This document shows, piece by piece, positions 59,996-64,000 of a stretch of DNA of 64,000 bases. The stretch is from Erwinia sp050410775 (GTDB taxonomy: Bacteria > Pseudomonadota > Gammaproteobacteria > Enterobacterales > Enterobacteriaceae). The stretch's first letter is position 1, and every line of letters begins with the position of its first letter. The notes under the pieces were generated by a model. That model was given only the letters and a program-made list of their open reading frames with translations. It did no database searches and was not told where the DNA came from. A program made the translations under genes and the position numbers. The stretch lies in assembly GCF_050410775.1 (NCBI RefSeq), contig NZ_CP191229.1; one strand, written 5' to 3'.

Positions 59996-60991
59996 ATGGC
60001 CTCCCTGAAAGATGTGGCAAAACTGGCAAATGTATCGCTGATGACCGTCTCCCGTGCGCTGAACAGCCCGGAACGGTTGAAACCTGAAACACTGGCTCGT
60101 GTGCAGCAGGCTATCGAGCAGACCAGCTACGTGCCAGATCTGTCCGCGAAGAAGATCCGCGGCGCCCATGACACCCCCAATACCATTGGCGTGCTGGCTC
60201 TGGATACCGTGACCACGCCCTTCTCGGTGGAGATCACCCTCTCTATCGAAGAAACCGCCCGCGCCCACGGCTGGAACAGTTTTGTGGTCAATATGTTTTC
60301 CGATGATAGCCCGGAAACCATGGTCGACCTGCTGCTCTCTCACCGCCCGGACGGCATCATCTATACCACCATGGGTCTGCGTCAGGTGCCACTGCCCGCC
60401 AAGCTGCTGACGCTGCCCTGTGTGCTGGCGAACTGTGAAAGCCTGCACGAGCCGGTGGCAAGCTACATCCCGGATGATGAACTGGGCCAGTACGCGGCAG
60501 TGAAGGCACTGTTCGCCGCAGGCTATCGTCGTCCGCTCTGCCTGCACTTACCGGCAAAGCATCTGGCAACTGTTCGTCGCCAACAGGGGCTGGAGCGCGC
60601 GTGCCGCGAAGCAAACATCGATCTGGAAACGTTCGACCAGGTTTATATGGAATTTGGTGATGAGCACTACCGCGATATGCCCGCCCTGCTGCTGGCGCAT
60701 ATGCGTCACGGTAAGCCTCTGTTCGACTCCGTGATCTGCGGGAACGATCGCATTGCGTTTATGGTGTACCAGACGTTGCTGGCACAAGGATTACGCATCC
60801 CGCAGGACGTCGCGGTGATGGGTTACGATAATATGGTGGGTATCGGCGATCTGTTCGTCCCGCCGCTTTCTACGGTGCAGCTGCCGCATTATGAAATTGG
60901 TCGGCTGAGCGCGCTGCATATCATCAATCAGGAAACGCACAGCAATACCGTTCGCGTGCAAAGCCCGCTGTTGTTGCGCGAGTCGCTGTAA
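59996..60991 (+). CDS. cscR: Sucrose operon repressor CscR
   Basis: LacI-family repressor of 331 residues. The DNA-binding domain reads SLKDVAKLANVSLMTVSRAL and the hinge has VPDLSAKKIRG; the ligand domain has ICGNDRIAFMVYQ and VMGYDNMVGIGD. It closely resembles E. coli CscR. It is divergent from cscB with the operators between them. The inducer is probably a fructose-type sugar or sucrose. Confidence 0.92.
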   Translation: MASLKDVAKLANVSLMTVSRALNSPERLKPETLARVQQAIEQTSYVPDLSAKKIRGAHDTPNTIGVLALDTVTTPFSVEITLSIEETARAHGWNSFVVNMFSDDSPETMVDLLLSHRPDGIIYTTMGLRQVPLPAKLLTLPCVLANCESLHEPVASYIPDDELGQYAAVKALFAAGYRRPLCLHLPAKHLATVRRQQGLERACREANIDLETFDQVYMEFGDEHYRDMPALLLAHMRHGKPLFDSVICGNDRIAFMVYQTLLAQGLRIPQDVAVMGYDNMVGIGDLFVPPLSTVQLPHYEIGRLSALHIINQETHSNTVRVQSPLLLRESL

Positions 60992-60995
60992 AGGT

Positions 60996-61024
60996 GCGCT
61001 TCCGGAAAACGTGACCGGAAGCGC
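60996..61024. terminator. Hairpin between convergent cscR and aldose epimerase-like genes
   Basis: A perfect 10-bp stem GCGCTTCCGG / CCGGAAGCGC with a 9-nt loop, without a T tract, between the convergent stops. Probable bidirectional 3' end structure. Confidence 0.6.
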
Positions 61025-61036
61025 GGTAAAGGCAGA

Positions 61037-62245
61037 TTACTCTTTTGCTATCGGCGTGGCGTTCTCTTCGATTTTTGTCTCGCCCTGAATAGCAGCGATT
61101 TTCTTCTCGGCGTCCGCCACCTGCTCACTGCTGTGCAGTAAGGTATAGGTCAGATCAAACTGCGTGCTGGCACCCGGTTGCAGCTGCTTCACGCGTTTCT
61201 GCTCGCGTTCAATGGTTACCGGATAAGCGTAACTGGTGCCCGGCTCAATCCCGGTCACATAGCCCTGCTTAACCGTATCGGTATTTTTCCATAACGTCAG
61301 TACCGGCAGCTGGCGGGTATCGAACTGGATGGATGCACCCTTGTCACCCGCTTTATTCACGACCGCCGCCAGCGTCTGGTGATCCTTACCTGCGAGCGGC
61401 TGGATGTTAAAGACCATCTCATCAAAGCCTTTGGTCGGACCGGCAAAGGTCTGCCATGTCTTCAGGCCATCTTTGGCATAGTCATTGAACGGACTGATGC
61501 TCGCCATAGGGGCGAGGAAGCGCGCGCCCTCTTCGAGGATCGGCATCCCGAAGTTGCTATGGTAGATGATCTGGTAATCGTGCGGATAGTCCGCATGGTT
61601 GGTCAGCACATCATGCAGGCTGAAACTGTTGCTGCCGGGCACATAGCGCAACTCGGTCATCGTCTGCAAATCGGCTTTCTTGAAGGTGCTCTCTTTCACC
61701 AGCCCGCGAATGCGGATCTCGTGCGGTGCGGCGTCAGCCACCTCGACCTCGACCTGCGAGGCTGGCGTATTCCCTGCTTTACCGTGCAGAGTATAGATTT
61801 GCCCGTCAGCAGTGACCGGATGCCCGGTCCACTCATAGCCACAGCGCACCATCATTTCGTTGAAACCTTCCAGCCAGCCCACCCCGTTGCGGCTCTCCAG
61901 ATTGATAAATGCCGGATTGACTACCTCTTTCACCGGCGAATCCCAGCCCATTTTTGAGCCAAAGCCTTCAATGCGCAGCAGATTCATGCCGCGCGTCGGG
62001 CTCAGCTCAATAGTCAGCCCGTCCTGACTGGTGATAACGAGAATTTTACTGCCTTCCTGCTTCCCGCCGTGCAGCACTTTTTGCTCGATGCTGAACGGCC
62101 TGTCTTTAATCTTCAGCTCCTTGCTGGAAATCTTCCAGTTTCCTTTATTCATGCCCTGTTCAGTACTAGTCAGCACCCAGGTTTTCGCCGCTACCTGACC
62201 AGAAACCATCACTGCAAGTACCGTTAAAGCCAGTTTGATTTTCAT
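61037..62245 (-). CDS. Periplasmic aldose 1-epimerase-like (DUF4432) protein
   Basis: Exported protein of 402 residues: signal peptide MKIKLALTVLAVMVSGQVAA, then a galactose-mutarotase-like beta-sandwich of the DUF4432 type, with TIELSPTRGMNLLRI, NEMMVRCGYEWTGHP, IYHSNFGMPIL and YVTGIEPGTSYAYPV, motifs that include the conserved Arg, His and Glu of the group. It has a lysine/glutamate-rich tail. It probably mutarotates or binds a ketose or oligosaccharide in the periplasm. It ends near cscR and lies between the csc genes and the GH91 gene; a terminator separates it from the latter. Confidence 0.8.
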   Translation of the reverse strand: MKIKLALTVLAVMVSGQVAAKTWVLTSTEQGMNKGNWKISSKELKIKDRPFSIEQKVLHGGKQEGSKILVITSQDGLTIELSPTRGMNLLRIEGFGSKMGWDSPVKEVVNPAFINLESRNGVGWLEGFNEMMVRCGYEWTGHPVTADGQIYTLHGKAGNTPASQVEVEVADAAPHEIRIRGLVKESTFKKADLQTMTELRYVPGSNSFSLHDVLTNHADYPHDYQIIYHSNFGMPILEEGARFLAPMASISPFNDYAKDGLKTWQTFAGPTKGFDEMVFNIQPLAGKDHQTLAAVVNKAGDKGASIQFDTRQLPVLTLWKNTDTVKQGYVTGIEPGTSYAYPVTIEREQKRVKQLQPGASTQFDLTYTLLHSSEQVADAEKKIAAIQGETKIEENATPIAKE

Positions 62246-62390
62246 TTTTTTTCCTTTTTGCTGAATCGATTTTTTGCTTAACGAATGAAAATCTACTGAT
62301 TAGCAGGTTAAAGAAATGTGATGAGGTTCACCTGACGGGAAAAGTCGCGTTTTTAGCAGAATGTTTGTGGTACAGATCGCGTATAAAATG

Positions 62391-62428
62391 AAAAAACCCT
62401 GCATCGTTGCGTCAAAATGCGGGTTTTT
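62391..62428 (-). terminator. Terminator of GH91 gene
   Basis: CCC(T)GCAT (62397-62404) pairs with ATGCGGG (62417-62423), and is flanked by six A and five T residues, so it can terminate on either strand. It lies 28 bp beyond the GH91 stop. Confidence 0.75.
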
Positions 62429-62455
62429 GCACAATTAGGTTTATCGTTTCAGCTA

Positions 62456-63817
62456 TCAGAGAGTTTGCCCAGGTTCGGGCGTGGCGCGAAAGGCATTGAC
62501 GCTTTTATCCAGCATCACCTGCGATTCGCTGCCCGAATCGAGTACCGTATTCTGTGACGCCGCGGGGGCCACCAGCACGGCCGTGACATCAAGCGCCACC
62601 CGGCGATCCGTTGCCAGCAAAGCCCCCACCTGCGTGGTGAAGCACGATGCTGCGTCAGCACTCTGCACATCAGCCGCATCGCGGGTAGCGACGATGTGAT
62701 TACCGGAAATGTAATTCCCCCTGCCTGTGACGACATGAATGATCACCGGCCTGGTACCGGGCGGTGTGATAAACGACGTATCAATGGACTCAGAAATATG
62801 ATTACCCATCACGGAATTGTTATCACCATTGAGATGAACAATGCCGAAGGTGTCATTGAGGCCATTATCGTAGCCCTGCATCGGCGGCCATGGCTCCCGG
62901 TCGCGCAACAGATGGTTGGCAGAAATCAGATTTTCCGTACAATTATCCTCGAAGATCACCATGCCCGGATAGAAAGAGTGGAAGCGATTGCCGGTAATGC
63001 TCGATCGTGCCACACCCGAGAAATGCACGCTGCTTTTCCCGCGCGGAAAGATATTGTTAGCGGCAATCAGTAACCCGCCAAAGTTCTGCGCATAAATGGT
63101 GTAGCCCTTATAGCCGGCACCCATCAGGTTATCGGTAATTTTGGAGGCCTGCCCCGCGCCGCGCAGTTCCACGCAGTTTCCGCATTCGGCAATGAAATTA
63201 TCATGCACCGACAGCGCATCGGCGTTGTAAATGGTTACGCCGTGCTCCAGATACACGAAGCCCATGCCGGTGATTCGGAACGAGTCCTGCGCGGTGGCGA
63301 TGTAAATGCCCGTCTTGCCATTCACGTAGCTGTTTTCTGGATCGTTAGGCCCCAGACCGTCTTCGACGAAATGCAGGCCATCAATGCAGAAGCTGGAAAA
63401 TTCCACCGAGCTGATGCGCGGCTCGCCGCTACGCTCCACGTAGAAGGCTGCGCCTGCGGACTCTTCTTCGCCGTCGCGGGCGGCAATGTCCACCAGGATA
63501 CGGCTGCCACCTGGCCAGATTTCATGCCAGTTCGGCCATTCATTCTCCGGCGCGTTGAAGCGGATACTGGACGAGGTAAAGCCATGCCCGGCACCCATGA
63601 TTTTCAGATAGCTGATATCGATCGCTACCTGGCTGGTGAGGTGGTAATCACCGGGCGGAATATAGATCACCGCGCCGGGCTTTCCGCCGCTGTTGCTGTC
63701 TGTTTGCGTTTGCCGACTTTTAATATCGGCGATGATGCTGTTGATCACCTCGCCAATATCGCTATACGGGTTGCCGGTATGCCACTGGGTTACATCGTAA
63801 TGGTTGTTACACGTCAT
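62456..63817 (-). CDS. GH91 inulin fructotransferase / difructose-anhydride hydrolase
   Basis: Right-handed parallel beta-helix enzyme of 453 residues in glycoside hydrolase family 91. It strongly resembles Arthrobacter DFA-III-forming inulin fructotransferases over the whole length: MGAGHGFTSSSIRFN, WPGGSRILVDI, ISSVEFSSFCIDGLHF, DNFIAECGNCVELRG, FPRGKSSVHFSG and the end VNAFRATPEPG. The acidic pair Asp206 and Glu217 has the same 11-residue spacing as the catalytic pair I recall for a Bacillus enzyme. There is no signal peptide, unlike the secreted fructotransferases, so it likely acts in the cytoplasm, perhaps hydrolysing DFA to inulobiose. Good GAGGA ribosome binding site. Downstream of a GPH-type transporter gene. 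Confidence 0.85.
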   Translation of the reverse strand: MTCNNHYDVTQWHTGNPYSDIGEVINSIIADIKSRQTQTDSNSGGKPGAVIYIPPGDYHLTSQVAIDISYLKIMGAGHGFTSSSIRFNAPENEWPNWHEIWPGGSRILVDIAARDGEEESAGAAFYVERSGEPRISSVEFSSFCIDGLHFVEDGLGPNDPENSYVNGKTGIYIATAQDSFRITGMGFVYLEHGVTIYNADALSVHDNFIAECGNCVELRGAGQASKITDNLMGAGYKGYTIYAQNFGGLLIAANNIFPRGKSSVHFSGVARSSITGNRFHSFYPGMVIFEDNCTENLISANHLLRDREPWPPMQGYDNGLNDTFGIVHLNGDNNSVMGNHISESIDTSFITPPGTRPVIIHVVTGRGNYISGNHIVATRDAADVQSADAASCFTTQVGALLATDRRVALDVTAVLVAPAASQNTVLDSGSESQVMLDKSVNAFRATPEPGQTL

Positions 63818-63831
63818 CGGTAGATCCTCAA

Positions 63832-64000
63832 TTAAATGACAGAAAGTTCGCGTTTTGCCAGGTCGACTTTGATTTTTTCGAGAAGCTGATTGTCGAGTTT
63901 GAAATAACGCACCATCCAGGCGCTGATGAAATAACTCACCATCGGCAGTAACGAGAACATGATAATAATGCCCTGGAGGGTTTGCGGATTTTGTTGCGGC
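63832..64000 (-). CDS. GPH-family sugar:cation symporter, C-terminal end
   Basis: The last 55 codons of a gene whose start lies outside the window. The visible end has a final hydrophobic helix (IIIMFSLLPMVSYFISAWM), a tyrosine- and phenylalanine-containing turn and the cytosolic tail FKLDNQLLEKIKVDLAKREL, typical of glycoside-pentoside-hexuronide symporters such as YicJ and MelB. It stops 15 bp before the GH91 start on the same strand, so the two are an operon, and the transporter probably imports the GH91 substrate. Confidence 0.7.
   Translation of the reverse strand, partial: PQQNPQTLQGIIIMFSLLPMVSYFISAWMVRYFKLDNQLLEKIKVDLAKRELSVI

Noticed and set aside
62456..63817. Beta-helix protein as phage tailspike or pectate lyase
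   Set aside because: Motifs across the full length match GH91 inulin fructotransferase, and it lies in a sugar operon with no phage genes.
1..64000. CRISPR arrays, tRNA or rRNA genes, prophage
   Set aside because: No regularly spaced repeats, no cloverleaf sequences and no phage structural genes were seen.

Overview
The window reads as a chromosomal segment of an enterobacterium. Gene content and local gene order (pntAB-ydgH-ydgI, rstAB, asr-ydgU-ydgD, hrpA/azoR, ydbH-ynbE-ydbL, ldhA, dbpA, ttcA, fnrS, zntB, mppA-mpaA-ycjG-tpx) match blocks of the E. coli chromosome, but the blocks are joined differently. With the interspersed intergenic repeats this suggests Erwinia, Pantoea or a relative. 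That family-level guess is inference; no rRNA or typing gene is present.

Positions 1 to about 31.3 kb are core genome: transhydrogenase, a periplasmic YdgH protein, an antiporter, the RstAB two-component system with an RstA-like box in front of the acid-shock gene asr, an M32 carboxypeptidase, the small membrane protein YdgU, the YdgD protease, HrpA helicase, azoreductase, the YdbH-YnbE-YdbL envelope lipid-transport set, D-lactate dehydrogenase, RNA helicase DbpA, tRNA thiolase TtcA, the anaerobic sRNA FnrS with an FNR box, the zinc exporter ZntB and a murein-peptide recycling group. A 51-residue proline-rich ORF lies next to fnrS.

Positions 31.3 to 39.5 kb look acquired. The stretch is AT-rich and carries fragments of a dispersed repeat. 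A 30-bp inverted repeat (28 of 30 identical) frames a polyol or sugar cluster (sugar porter, Gfo/Idh dehydrogenase, orphan PTS EIIA, TIM-barrel isomerase, AraC regulator), an IS3-type remnant and a GC-rich DUF4142 gene. From 39.5 to 41.8 kb there is a LysE exporter, a TetR regulator and an EamA exporter.

Positions 42.0 to 54.5 kb hold the most unusual block: a two-armed catabolic cluster with two HisD-type dehydrogenases, two tandem-domain NTF2/SnoaL-like proteins, an amidase, SDR, alpha/beta hydrolase, HpcH/HpaI aldolase, bicupin, MFS transporter and a LacI regulator. Two perfect 14-bp palindromes lie in the divergent control region. The substrate cannot be named from sequence.

Positions 54.6 to 64.0 kb hold a fructo-oligosaccharide locus: cscB-cscA-porin-cscK under a divergent CscR with two TTAACGTTAA operators and a CRP site. 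Beyond it are a secreted aldose-1-epimerase-like protein, a leaderless GH91 (inulin fructotransferase / difructose-anhydride hydrolase family) enzyme and the end of a GPH-type sugar symporter. Together they suggest import and intracellular breakdown of difructose anhydrides or inulin-derived sugars to fructose 6-phosphate.
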